Shown one piece after another: positions 45,928-55,277 of a stretch of 64,000 nt of DNA. Position 1 is the stretch's first letter, and every line of letters starts with the position of its first letter. The notes below the pieces were generated by a model. It saw only the letters and a program-made list of their open reading frames with translations, was not told the origin of the DNA and searched no databases. This stretch comes from Ornithodoros turicata (Eukaryota; Arthropoda; Arachnida; Ixodida; Argasidae). The translations under genes were made by a program, and so were the position numbers. Location of the stretch: NCBI RefSeq assembly GCF_037126465.1, contig NC_088206.1, positions 35,098,573 through 35,162,572 on the forward strand, written 5' to 3'.

Positions 45928-48118
45928 ATGATGGAGCCGCAGTGGGAATCCGTGCCTGGTACGTATTATTTTTTGCCCTTGATGCACAGAATTCTCGAAA
46001 ATCCATGAGAGCCGCTTACGCGGAGCTCCATATACACATGTACTACTTACTCAGTTTCAGTGACTCTGCGTGTGATCATGGACCACGTTGGTGACCGGAA
46101 AAGATGCATAATAGAAGGAGACGATGTTTTTTCGGCTGGGCACGTCGTCGAATGCGGGGTGAAGAATGTTCGAGGAAACGAACTGCACATACGTTCGTAT
46201 GTTTTGCAGACGTCTGCCCTCAATAAAGAACCGCACGAAGTGAACGCGCTGTTGCAAGCTGGGAACTTGATAGAAATCAAGTGCTCATGCAAGGCAGGGT
46301 GAGGATGTAAAAGCAAAGGGAGGAAATCTGTGAATATGAGCCGTAGCTGTTTGTGTCACTATCTTTCCTGGGCACGCAGGTATCTTAGGTGATATTTCGC
46401 TATCAATTTAATTTCAGGCTTTCCCAGTCATGCAAACATTGCATCGCTGTGCTGCTGCACGTCAGGGAACACAAATTCATCCCCAAACTGTCCTGCACCG
46501 ACATGGAACAACAATGGGGAAAGGCACACAGGGGTGATTTGAAAGAGAAGTTCGCACCGCGCCCTGTTGTGGAACTGGCATGTTCCGAGAAGGTAAACCA
46601 TCCATTTGCTCCAGGCTGTGTGGCTCCCGCATGCATGTTTGTGGCTCCACAAAGTAGGCACATACTTTTTTATCAAATCATTTGCTGCATGTCACTCCAG
46701 ACAGCATCACAGAGGCATATCATTATATGTATGTCATGTCAATACCCTGAAACACATAACAGGTGCAGTTTCCAAGCTTTTCTGCACCACCTGATACACT
46801 GAGACGGCTACTACAGAATCTCCCATATCAGTGCCCTGCTTTTACCCACTCATCGCTGCAGCCAGAAGATAGTATAGGTTGGAGCTCCAATACCGCTATG
46901 TATACAGCATAGGAGGTGATCTGTGCAGAATTTATTACAACTTTACACCAACAATTTATAATTAAGGATCTCGCATACACTTAAACAATATATATGCTAG
47001 TACATCAGCCAAACAGCTTTAGATAAATATCGACAGCATGCTCAGCTTATTGCACTCTAACCTCATATTTATATGAATTGTTTGTTAGATATCCCTCTGC
47101 ACTACTGTGCCCGACAAACTATTTTATCACAGCTATAAAGCTGCACACCTTTTTTTTTTCCAGAAGAGAAACTAGCAGCAAAGAGACAGAGGCTTTCGTC
47201 CCTAGAAGTGCAGCAGGCAGGTAAGGCATACAAGTAGTCTCTCTGCAATGCATAACCATCAACATAGCACAGCTGTCAGAGCTTTCCGTGATGAAGTTTT
47301 ATGTATCAGAGAAAATCACTCAGCAACAGCAACATAATGTGGAATTCTTCACAACAGGTGACCACCTACCACCCACTCTCATGGAGTTAGTAAAGAAGAA
47401 GGGCGAGAGTCTGACAGCAGAAGGGTTCCTTGACTGGTGCTCAAGTACTTACACAGATGAAAACCTTCAAGATATCGAACACGCAACCAGGGAGCAGTCA
47501 AAGTCACCACTTTGGGTTTCGTACCGAAGAGGATTGATCACGGCCAGTATTGCTCACACGTGCCTCACAAAGGCAAGCAGGTTGATCAACCAGCAACGAC
47601 CACACGACCTCAGGGGTGTCATAAATGCGGTACTGCATACATCATCTTTTTGCAGCAGTGCTATGAAAGATGGTATAATGAAAGAGGATTCAGCGAAGAA
47701 ATGCTACTTGGGACATATGGAGGAGCAGGGTCACACTGCTACTCTTCATGCTGTTGGCTTTCAGATATCAAAGCAGCTGCCAATTGTTGGCTGCTCGCCA
47801 GACGGTGTGGTTGAGTTTTCTTGCCCATGTTGTGTGGGGAAAAAGGTACTGCTCGAGGTGAAATGCCCAACCGCAATTAAGAATTCTTTCCGTAACCTAG
47901 AAAACCTTAGACCAAAACTTGTGTACACAACGCAAATGAATGTGCAAATGGGAGTAATGGCAATACACAAATGTCATTTCTTTGTTTTTATTGATACAGA
48001 GTCTGGTGGTTACGTAAACGTTGAGTGCGTTTTCGATGAAGCAGCGTATGAGACATTCTTATGCAAGATGAAGGAGCTGTTCTTCTCATACCTGTATGAT
48101 GCACTCAAGAGTGAATGA
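45928..48118 (+). CDS. ISL2EU accessory protein: SWIM finger plus YqaJ-type nuclease
   Basis: Five exons give one phase-consistent frame of 448 residues: 45928-45958, 46061-46298, 46418-46592, 47169-47220, 47268-48118. All introns begin GT and end AG; the third acceptor (after AGAAGAG) is the least certain. A SWIM zinc finger is formed across the second intron: C85-x-C87..C95-x-H97. The C-terminal half is a YqaJ/lambda-exonuclease-type PD-(D/E)xK domain, with D344 in GCSPDG and E362-x-K364 in LLEVKCP. An ATG pair at 45928-45931 starts the frame and an AATAAA lies at about 48152. Proteins of this kind accompany ISL2EU transposases; a role in processing DNA ends or strand annealing is presumed, not shown. 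No lesion was seen, so it may still be translatable. Confidence 0.85.
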
Positions 48119-48249
48119 TGATTAATTCAAGCAGTGGATTACCAGAGAAATTGAATAAAAATGTGGCTGTTGATAGTAGCTGTTGCTTATACTGTCGTGG
48201 ATGTTGCATTTGTGCAATGCTTGTTCACAGAAGCCATCACAAGTTTTCT

Positions 48250-51059
48250 TCACAGGCGTGTAGCATTGATGATTGGTCGTGACAGGTTGACAATGCCTGC
48301 GATTATTGTGATTACCTTATCAAAGTAAGGCAGCATATCTGCATCAAAAGGCTCCCTTAGGATCTTAAAGACTTTCATGCGCTGAATTGCTCTCTCAACA
48401 TGCACACGAGCTGCAGCAATCGATTGGTTCTGCAGTGCAGCCCTCTCACTCAGCTGACCTTTCTTTCCAAAGAAGGGTGGGCGGTACAAGGTCACACGAG
48501 CATCTTCACACTGTTTATCAATAAGGAAGCCCTTGTCTGCCATAACAGCGTCTGTATATGGCTCACACAAGGCAAGAACCTCACTTTCATCTGTAATTAA
48601 GCTGTCCGATGCCTTTCCACCGTAACCCTTGCTCACAAAACTGATCATTCCTCCTGGGGTCTCTCCCACCAGGATTTTCGCAGTATATGTGCGCTTGTAA
48701 TGGCTGTATGTCAGGATTCTGGAATTTAGATCCTTCGGCCTTTGTAGTGGTACTTCTGTGCAGTCAAGCACGACTCGTGTGTCTGTGTAGCCTTTGAAAT
48801 GGGACGTAATGTTGTTCAGAACTTCCTCCTTCTCAGGCCAGTACGTCGCTTGACCAAGTATTTCTGACAGAATGCAGACAGACAATTTAAATATCTTTGC
48901 TACTGTGGTTCTGTGGATCCTAAAAATCACGCCTAAGGCACTGTATGTCAGGTTATGATACAGCTTCATGAAGGTTAACAGGATAGCATCGTCGTCACTA
49001 ATAGAAAAGCCTCGTTCTGAGACTGTTTTGCGCATCTCTGTGTAGATGGGAACAATATTTTCGAACAGGTGCTTACAAGGAATGCAGGTGAGTGCAACAA
49101 GCTCATGCTCGTTCTTCAGCAGGGATGCAGACACCAATGGCGAAAACCTGGGGAGCTCAAGGGAGCTGGCTTGACAAGCAACATCTGCTGTGTGGACTAT
49201 CTTCTCGAGAAAGGTTGATACTTCGAGCTGTGGCGATTCTTGTGGGCCTAACATGAACAACAGTATTGAGATGCTGCACGTATATCATATACCAGAAAGA
49301 AGGGCAACAGATAGCAGCAATACAAAACAACCAGAAGTTTCCAAAGAGCTAATTACGGTCATATTTAAGTAATTCAGTAGGAACCAGCTGTTGTACTTAT
49401 ATTCAATGCTAATGCATTCTATTCCTGCACGCTGGTTTATGTCTACCTGCATACCTTGAATATACTCGTGCGTGGTGCATGTCTGGAGAGATGTGCTGTG
49501 TTGACCTTGTAAGTAAAATTCAGTTTGGGTTACAGAAGGAATGAACCTGAATTATTTGGCAAGCTTAATTCCTAGCCTCATAGAAAATATTTTGGTGATG
49601 TAAGCACTGAAATATAGCTTCTTAACACAATAACTGCATTCACTTACCTGGCACGTTTGTGTCTTCATAGCCTGTGTCACTTTCCTGCCAAGCTGCACAC
49701 TCGACATCTTCCACACTTTGCTCTTGTGGTGTGCAGGCATCAGAGGGCTGGTAACGGGAGCCATATGTGTGATCAGACACAGTGGCGTAGCCAGACCTCC
49801 AAGGTAGGGGGGGCTCGATACGAAAACTCGCCCTACTCCCCCCCCCCCCCCCGCCGCTGATCCTGGGCGCGACAACATACACATACTCGTGCACGCCGCA
49901 AAATGCGGTTAAAAAAAACAGAACGAAAATAATTGATTTGGACGTGCACAATATGATTACATGTATAGGCTGTCATGTCCAATGAGGTGGTGTCACGAGA
50001 TTGGAAGGATTTTGAAAAGCTCATACTTTGAAAACCATTCAAGAGTGCTGCTTAGACGCCATGAACTGTAAGAACTTTCGCGATCGTCACACTGTCACCC
50101 CCCCACCCCCATATATATATATTATTTTCTCCTTGGATTTGCACGATTTCCGTGGGTCGGTCCGTGGCAGGTAGGGGGGGCTCGAGCCCCCCTAGCCCCC
50201 CCGTGGCTACGCCACTGATCAGACATGCTGTCTGTCATCAAGCCTGCTGTGATAAACCATGACATGTAATGGAACAATGTAGATAGCTCCTAGCGACAGA
50301 AAGGCTAGCTGAAACTATATCAGCCTTCTGGCAAAAGATGTTTTGCTGGCTGCCTGAGAACAAAGCATCTGCAAAAGCAGGTTCTAACTTATGATTTACT
50401 TCAGACGCACCTACTCGTGGATGATTCCTTGCATTACATGCTAGTGCGGCTAAATATTACAGAGAAAAATGAAAGTGAACAAAACTTGTGTTGGCGCCAG
50501 GTCTACGTAAAACAACTAGCAATAATTATGACGTACCATCGCTTAATGCCAGCGGATCTGCGGCGGCGTCAGGATCCATGCTGCCTGTCCCCACCAACTG
50601 CTGATGGTCTTAAATGTGTGCAGAAAGATACTTTTAACAGGGCGTCATTGTTATAAGGCGCACATAATTTCCTTACCGGCGTTCCTTGGCTTCCTCACAA
50701 ATGAACGAGAGGCTCTGTCGAACTTGCGTTGGGGAAGGTTGACGGACGGCATGGCGCTGTCTTTCAGGAAGCGGCGCTTTGAGCCTAGCAGTTGTGTGAT
50801 TAAGGCAAAGTGGTATAGATCAACCGAAAACCGTTACAAGATCGCATAAAATGTACTCACCATTTGGCACTGCCTTAAAATCGCTCTCGCAGAAGTGTTT
50901 CGAGCACACTGCGTAGTGGGTGAAGTTTTCTGGCGTTTTACCCATTTTGAGCTTTATCAACCAGATCTTCCGCATCTTTTTTGAACGAGGGTATCTGTGG
51001 AAGCTTACTCCGAGTTCGTTTGCATAGGTATTGCACTGTGGAACGCTACAATAGCGCAT
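48250..51059 (-). pseudogene. ISL2EU transposase (THAP plus DDE), exon 4 broken by a MITE
   Basis: Exons on the minus strand are 51059-50861, 50760-50677, 50608-50537, 50246-49648 (containing the MITE 49780-50217 and one duplicated 8-mer), and 49247-48250. Without the MITE all junctions are phase 1 and the frame is 501 residues with no stop. An N-terminal THAP finger has C4, C9, C52 and H55 with W33. The C-terminal exon is a DDE domain of the HARBI1-like class, with D331 (VLDCTE), D407 (MADKGF) and E454 (HVERAIQ). The gene converges with the YqaJ gene, 131 bp apart. The MITE sits in an exon, so this copy should not make active transposase, but the rest looks undamaged. Confidence 0.88.
49780..50217. 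mobile_element. hAT MITE with 8-bp duplication inside ISL2EU exon
   Basis: The ends CAGTGGCGTAGCCA and inverted TGGCTACGCCACTG are flanked by ATCAGACA on both sides (49772-49779, 50218-50225). The 438-bp element has C/G homopolymers near both ends and no ORF. The 8-bp duplication and CAG termini indicate hAT. Its insertion splits exon 4 of the transposase and is therefore the youngest layer of this stack. Confidence 0.93.
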
Positions 51060-51180
51060 TTTTACTCACGGAAGCTATGCTCACCGTGCTATGTGCGACG
51101 CCGTATCCCCAAACCTCGTTGGTCACGTGACTCCCACATGGGTTTCGGTGCGACACCTATAGGCCGCGCTCGTCGCCAAT

Positions 51181-51627
51181 AACACGGCTGTCCAGGAAAC
51201 AACGGGATTCACACCGTTCCGCCTTGCACACGGCCATGACGCATCGACTATGCTAGACGCGATGCTGCCCCACGAACCCAGTGATGTGGAAAACGACACT
51301 CTGGACTTCACAGAGCGAGCAGAAGAAGCCCGCCAGCTGGCCAGACTACGGATTGGTCAACAACAACGCGTCGATGAAAGAAGATACAATTTGCGCCGAC
51401 GAGACGTACGCTACAGTCCAGGCGACTTGGTATGGGTTTGGACGCCGATTCGACGACGAGACCTGAGCGAGAAGCTACTGAAGCGGTACTTCGGTCACTA
51501 CAAAGTACTTCGACGCATTGGAGACCTGGATTACGAAGTGGTACCTGAGGGCAGCGTTCCCTCTCGACGACCCCCGAGGACTGAAATAGTTCACGTTGTT
51601 CGACTCAAGCCGTACTACAGCTGGTAG
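51181..51627 (+). pseudogene. Gypsy integrase C-terminal part
   Basis: Continues the integrase after the ISL2EU insertion. It begins NTAVQETTGFTPF, the normal continuation of FAY, runs through a basic linker, and ends with a chromatin-proximal module (YSPGDLVWVW, then KRYFGHYKVLRRIGDLDYEV, similar to the GPY/F module). The stop is at 51625-51627, about 100 bp before the 3' LTR. Confidence 0.93.
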
Positions 51628-51654
51628 AGCTGAAGACTGGCTGAAAGGAAACAA

Positions 51655-51730
51655 CATGAAAAAAAAAAAAGAAAGAAAAAGAAGGAGAAGAAACGGCATC
51701 GAGACGATGCCCCGTCTACGGAGGGGGCAA
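51655..51730 (+). other. Gypsy polypurine tract region
   Basis: An A/G-rich run (51655-51692) followed, directly before the 3' LTR, by GGAGGGGGCAA. The latter is the likely plus-strand primer. Confidence 0.7.
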
Positions 51731-52034
51731 TGCCACGAATCATCATCGCGAAACTTCCAGGGCAGGCACTAAACGGTACATCTCATCCCGGCGCATGCTG
51801 AAGAAGAAGCAAGAAGCTTCCAGACACATCGCCTGCTCTCTGGGAAACGCACGTGCTGTTTCTAGACTTTTCGGCGCGACGCTTAAATGCTTGTGCGCTC
51901 CAGGCTGGAGCATTTATTCTTTGGACTCAGTTGTGTTCAGAGAGCTATCACTCAATTGTGTTTTGCTACCAAGTAGTCTAGTAAACCGTTCGCTGTTTAT
52001 TCGACGACTCGCCGGCCCATTTCGCTTCGTGACA
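51731..52034 (+). repeat. Gypsy 3' LTR
   Basis: 304 bp, same ends as the 5' LTR, followed by ATAT. The AATAAA seen in the 5' LTR is AGTAAA here. Confidence 0.95.
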
Positions 52035-52038
52035 ATAT

Positions 52039-53559
52039 TATTAGAGCTGGTTGTTGGCTAGGAGCGTGCTATGCGGTGAAGTTCATTTTTGAATATATCT
52101 TCTGTGTTGATAAAACAAAGTAAGGTTTGTAGTGTCTCTTAGAATGAAAATTGTATTGGGTTCGACTAGATTAAGTCACGAGGTTGATTTTATGATATTC
52201 AACATGATAAATTATTCTCCTCCTCTGTTGTTTTGATTAAGAATATCTTCTTTGTAGTGCTATAGATTTTATTTCCTGTTGTGTTCGTGTCCCGTGGTCT
52301 TCCTGGGTCTCTGCTGTTCACAGTTAATTACATACAGCTATCAGAACTTCCTTTCTCTGCTATTCATCCGTGCATGTTTCTCGTTTTGATAGATTGTTCT
52401 TCAACTATTTATCCTTTGTGTACCTCTTGTTTACATGTTGGATTTTGGCCTCTATTAGCTGTTGATCTTGTTTCAATAATATTTTCTTGTCTGTTGGTTA
52501 CACGTTGGCAGATGCGGCCGTTTAGAGTGTTTCTCTGCTATTCAGCGTTAGCTCTGTGCTGTATTAAATTCATCATGTGCATCAAAGTGTTTTTCTGCTA
52601 TTCATCCGTGCATGTTTATCATTTTTGATAGATTATTTTTCAATTATTTTCCTGCATGTGCCTGTTGTTTACACGTTGGCAGATGCGCCGTTTAGAGTGT
52701 TTCTCTGCTATTCAGTGTTAAGTGCGTGCATGTTTCTCGTTTTTGATAAGATTGTTTTCAATTATTAATCCTTTGTGTACCTCTTGTTTGCGTGATGGGT
52801 TTTGGTTCTCTATTAGCTGTTGATCGTTTTGTTTCTCGTTATTTCCTTACGTCTATGCTGTTCACTTAATACGAAATTGGTTAATTGTGTAATGTTGGAA
52901 TAATCAACTTAGATTCCCTATTGAGCTCGAAAATGTTCATAACTGTCACAAAACAGATGTACGCCTCCCGTCTTCAACAAATCAGGGCAGATATTATTAG
53001 AGCTGGTTGTTGGCTACGAGCGTGCTATGCGGTGAAGTTCATTTTTTTAATATATTCCCTGTGTTGGATTCATAAGACAAAGTAAGGTTTGTAGTGTCTC
53101 TTAGAATGAAAATTGTATTGGGTTCGACTAGATTAAGTCACGAGGATGATTTTATGATATTTACAATGATAGATTATTATCCTCCTCTGTTGTTTTTTGG
53201 TTAAATGTAGTGTTATAGATTTTATTTCCTCTTGTGTTCGTGTCCCGTGGTCTTCCAGGTTCTCTGCTGTCCACAATTAAACTATCGGCACTTGTAATTA
53301 AAGATCCACTATTGTGGTCACGTATAATAATACTTTATAATAAAACTTTTAATTTTGATTGGAATCATATTGATTAAAAATATCTTATTTGATTAAATGT
53401 GTCATAATGGAATATTAGCTGTTGTGCATGAAGTTACGTACATCTGTCAGAACTTTGTAATTAAAACTCCGCTAAGGTGGTCATGTTAGACTTTTTATAA
53501 TAAAACTTTTAATTTTGATTGTAATCATATTGATTAAAAATATCTTCTTTGATTAAAAT
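52039..53559 (-). repeat. E2 right arm, non-coding repeat array
   Basis: Inverted counterpart of 31790-33400 and 36240-37440. It includes a full copy of the GCACGCTCCTAGCC-type block (inverted) at about 52950-53050 that preserves the empty gypsy target site, and a direct repeat at about 53340 and 53510 (TTATAATAAAACTTTTAATT). Confidence 0.7.
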
Positions 53560-54149
53560 GTGCTACTCCTTCTGCTTAATTGAAAACTTGCGTGATTATC
53601 ACTAATAAAAAATTGTGATACCCCTTCAAGGCTATTGCATCAGATTTTTTGGCTAAGTTTTTCTCCTTCACACAGAGTCATAACATAGTTCCTGATGACT
53701 TATATATATATTTTCACTTGTACTGTTGTGTATGGCTATCCTTTGCATGTAAACAGCCTACTGCACACCTGTTGTAGTTGAAAAAAAATTACGATTGAAG
53801 TCGGCACAGATTGAAAAATGACGAAAGAAGTCGGCCCAGGTTGAAGGGTAAGCGCGCACGCAGCCCTCCGGCCACGCCCTCCACCCGCCTCCCTCCACCC
53901 GAGCGCCGCCTGTCGCGCACACGAAAAACTCGCGAAAAAAGTCGGCTAAGGCTCAAAAATGTCTAAAGAAGTCGGCCCAGGCTGAAAAATGTGAGAGGGT
54001 AAGCGCGCCCTCCACCCGCCGATAAGCGCGCGGACAACCCTCCGCACACACGCCGCGCTGGGAAAAATACGCGCAGGGCTCAGGGCAGGGCCCAGGGGTC
54101 CATATCGTAGTTTCGCCCTGTCGTAGTTTCTGACCGCCCTCCTACTACT
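53560..54149 (-). repeat. E2 right terminal inverted repeat, GC-rich end
   Basis: Inverted match to 31370-31790 with extra tandem copies of a GAAGTCGGCCCAGGCTGAAA-type unit (53797, 53832, 53938 and 53972 approximately). It ends CCTCCTACTACT at 54149, directly against a fragment of ORF2 copy 4. Confidence 0.75.
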
Positions 54150-54321
54150 ATCTTTTATTGATGTTTCCTTTCTTTGTATGAAGATTCTTGATTGGCGTAC
54201 AAGACAGTATTATATCAAAATCGCCCGGTGGTCCACCGCAGTTGATATGTTCGTTTAGTTTCAATAACTGATGATACATTAAATCTTGCACGATAATATT
54301 GAACTTCTGCTCATTCGACAT
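54150..54321 (-). pseudogene. E2 ORF2 copy 4, truncated at E2 right end
   Basis: ATG at 54321 (MSNEQKFN..). About 57 codons match ORF2 at 38181 with several substitutions and no stop, then the frame is cut at the E2 terminal repeat (54149). It follows ORF1 copy 4 on the same strand, so the ORF1-ORF2 order is conserved. Confidence 0.6.
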
Positions 54322-54391
54322 CGTTGCAAGAACTGGTAGAAGAAAATAATTGTGTTGCCTTGGTAGTGGAACATATCATGTGATAAGATTT

Positions 54392-54813
54392 TTATGTACT
54401 TTCCATTTCAACAGTTAGGTGTAATTTCAACAATTCTGTAATGAATCGCGCCGCTTGTATATGAAGATTTGATCTCACTGCTTTCTTGATGAATGCAATG
54501 CCCATTGCAATGATTACAATTACATCTGCTCTAGTGTATTTCAATTCTTCATTAGCAAACATAAAAAACTCCGCCATCAATCCCAGTGGCCCCTCCGATG
54601 TTGATGTGAAGATATTTGTAGAAGTATTGGATATTCGGCATACAAATTCTTGCACCTTCAATTCTGTAGTTTGCACCATACCTCCGAATACGACCATGTC
54701 TAGGACGTATTGAAATGCAGCGATAATGGAATCGTTTCGCGGCTCTTCTTTTTCGAAGCAGTTTTTATCACATCTTCACATGACTTATGGTAGCGAGTAC
54801 AAAATCTGTCCAT
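54392..54813 (-). pseudogene. E2 ORF1 copy 4, frameshifted
   Basis: Starts MDRFCTRYHKS at 54813. One base is missing near 54763 relative to the other copies, which breaks the N-terminal third. From 54697 the frame is open to 54392 and matches ORF1, with a three-residue deletion near the C-terminus. Homology upstream stops at about 54870, so this is a short fragment outside the E2 right end. Confidence 0.65.
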
Positions 54814-54870
54814 CTCTTCAATGTAGAGCAATTGTCTCTTCTGTTTTCAAGTGTGCGTCCACACTTAAGA

Positions 54871-55193
54871 GGACATATCACATAGGTCTCAACTCAAAAA
54901 TGAACTTTTTTCTACGATAGATGGCGCCACACGCGCCCTTCTCACTCCTCCGACTTTGTAAGAAGTCCATCGCGTCTCTGATTGGAGGACACGACAAGCC
55001 CACGTGACAGGCGGAGACCTATGAGCTGGGTTGTGTTTCCTTTATTTTTAGATTTCCTCCTTTCCCCGATTTGCTTTTGCGCGGTGGATTTGGTTGTTTC
55101 GCGTTTGCTGTTTGGTGTGTACGTTTTACTGGCATTTCTCGAACATGTCGTGTGACTGTCGCGTACCGCCGTTACCACCTCGCTTTCTCGTGG
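54871..55193. other. Stretch with no supported gene
   Basis: Return to higher-GC flanking DNA. It includes a GATAGATGGCGCC motif near 54915, with no recognisable element. Confidence 0.3.
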
Positions 55194-55277
55194 ATGAAGA
55201 TTGCTCTGATCGGTAGCAGCGGGCTAAAGCTTTTCACCCGATACGCAGAGACTGTCCGTGGAGGTGTCTATTCGTGA
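55194..55277 (+). pseudogene. First-exon fragment of SGNH-like gene (paralogue)
   Basis: ATG 55194 gives MKIALIGSSGLKLFTRY, closely similar to the start of the complete gene at 57729 (MKGALVGSSQLKFMTRD). The similarity then fades and a stop comes at 55275-55277. It is probably a duplicated and decayed first exon; no second or third exon was found between it and 57.7 kb. Confidence 0.5.

Larger units (their letters stand above)
45760..51178. mobile_element. ISL2EU-type DNA transposon inserted in gypsy integrase
   Basis: The ends TGGCGCCGAGCGCG and inverted TGGCGACGAGCGCG, with a further shared GGTTTGGGGAT block 40-70 bp inside, are flanked by AT on each side (45758-45759, 51179-51180). Removing the insert and one AT restores the integrase frame. 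It encodes two convergent multi-exon genes: a THAP-DDE transposase (minus) and a SWIM-YqaJ nuclease protein (plus). A transposase with THAP and DDE domains plus a YqaJ-type exonuclease, with a 2-bp AT duplication, is the architecture known for ISL2EU elements (PIF/Harbinger relatives). The length is 5419 bp, including a 438-bp hAT MITE in the transposase gene. Confidence 0.92.
42171..52034 (+). mobile_element. Ty3/gypsy LTR retrotransposon, itself carrying an ISL2EU insertion
   Basis: LTRs of 302 bp (42171-42472) and 304 bp (51731-52034) start TGCCACG and end GTGACA. They differ by about seven substitutions and one 2-bp indel. The 4-bp duplication ATAT flanks it (42167-42170 and 52035-52038), and the empty site is preserved in a paralogous E2 repeat near 52990. 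Without the 5.4-kb ISL2EU insert the element is only about 4.4 kb because gag-pro has an internal deletion. Order: LTR, gag piece, RT, RNase H, integrase, purine tract, LTR. Four lesions (gag-pro deletion, a stop, a frameshift, the insertion) make it inactive. Confidence 0.97.
31370..54149. mobile_element. E2: AT-rich, partly palindromic complex carrying ORF1/ORF2 copies
   Basis: The outer ends are inverted repeats beginning AGTAGTAGGAGG (31370 plus, 54149 minus). The left arm to about 35590 is matched in inverse order by 54149 back to about 40060 once the gypsy insertion (42171-52034) is removed, giving arms of about 4.2 kb. A second plus-oriented partial copy lies at about 36240-38530 and a 1.5-kb centre at 38530-40050. 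Base composition is visibly AT-rich except for GC-rich terminal 400-600 bp. The content is ORF1, ORF2, ORF remnants and many short repeats. No polymerase, integrase or capsid was recognised. No target duplication was found: the right flank is itself E2-derived, so the block is rearranged. An endogenised DNA-virus-like or large TIR element is a hypothesis. Confidence 0.5.

Noticed and set aside
31370..54149. E2 as a Polinton/Maverick element
   Set aside because: No protein-primed polymerase, integrase, ATPase or capsid gene was recognised and no 6-bp target duplication is present.
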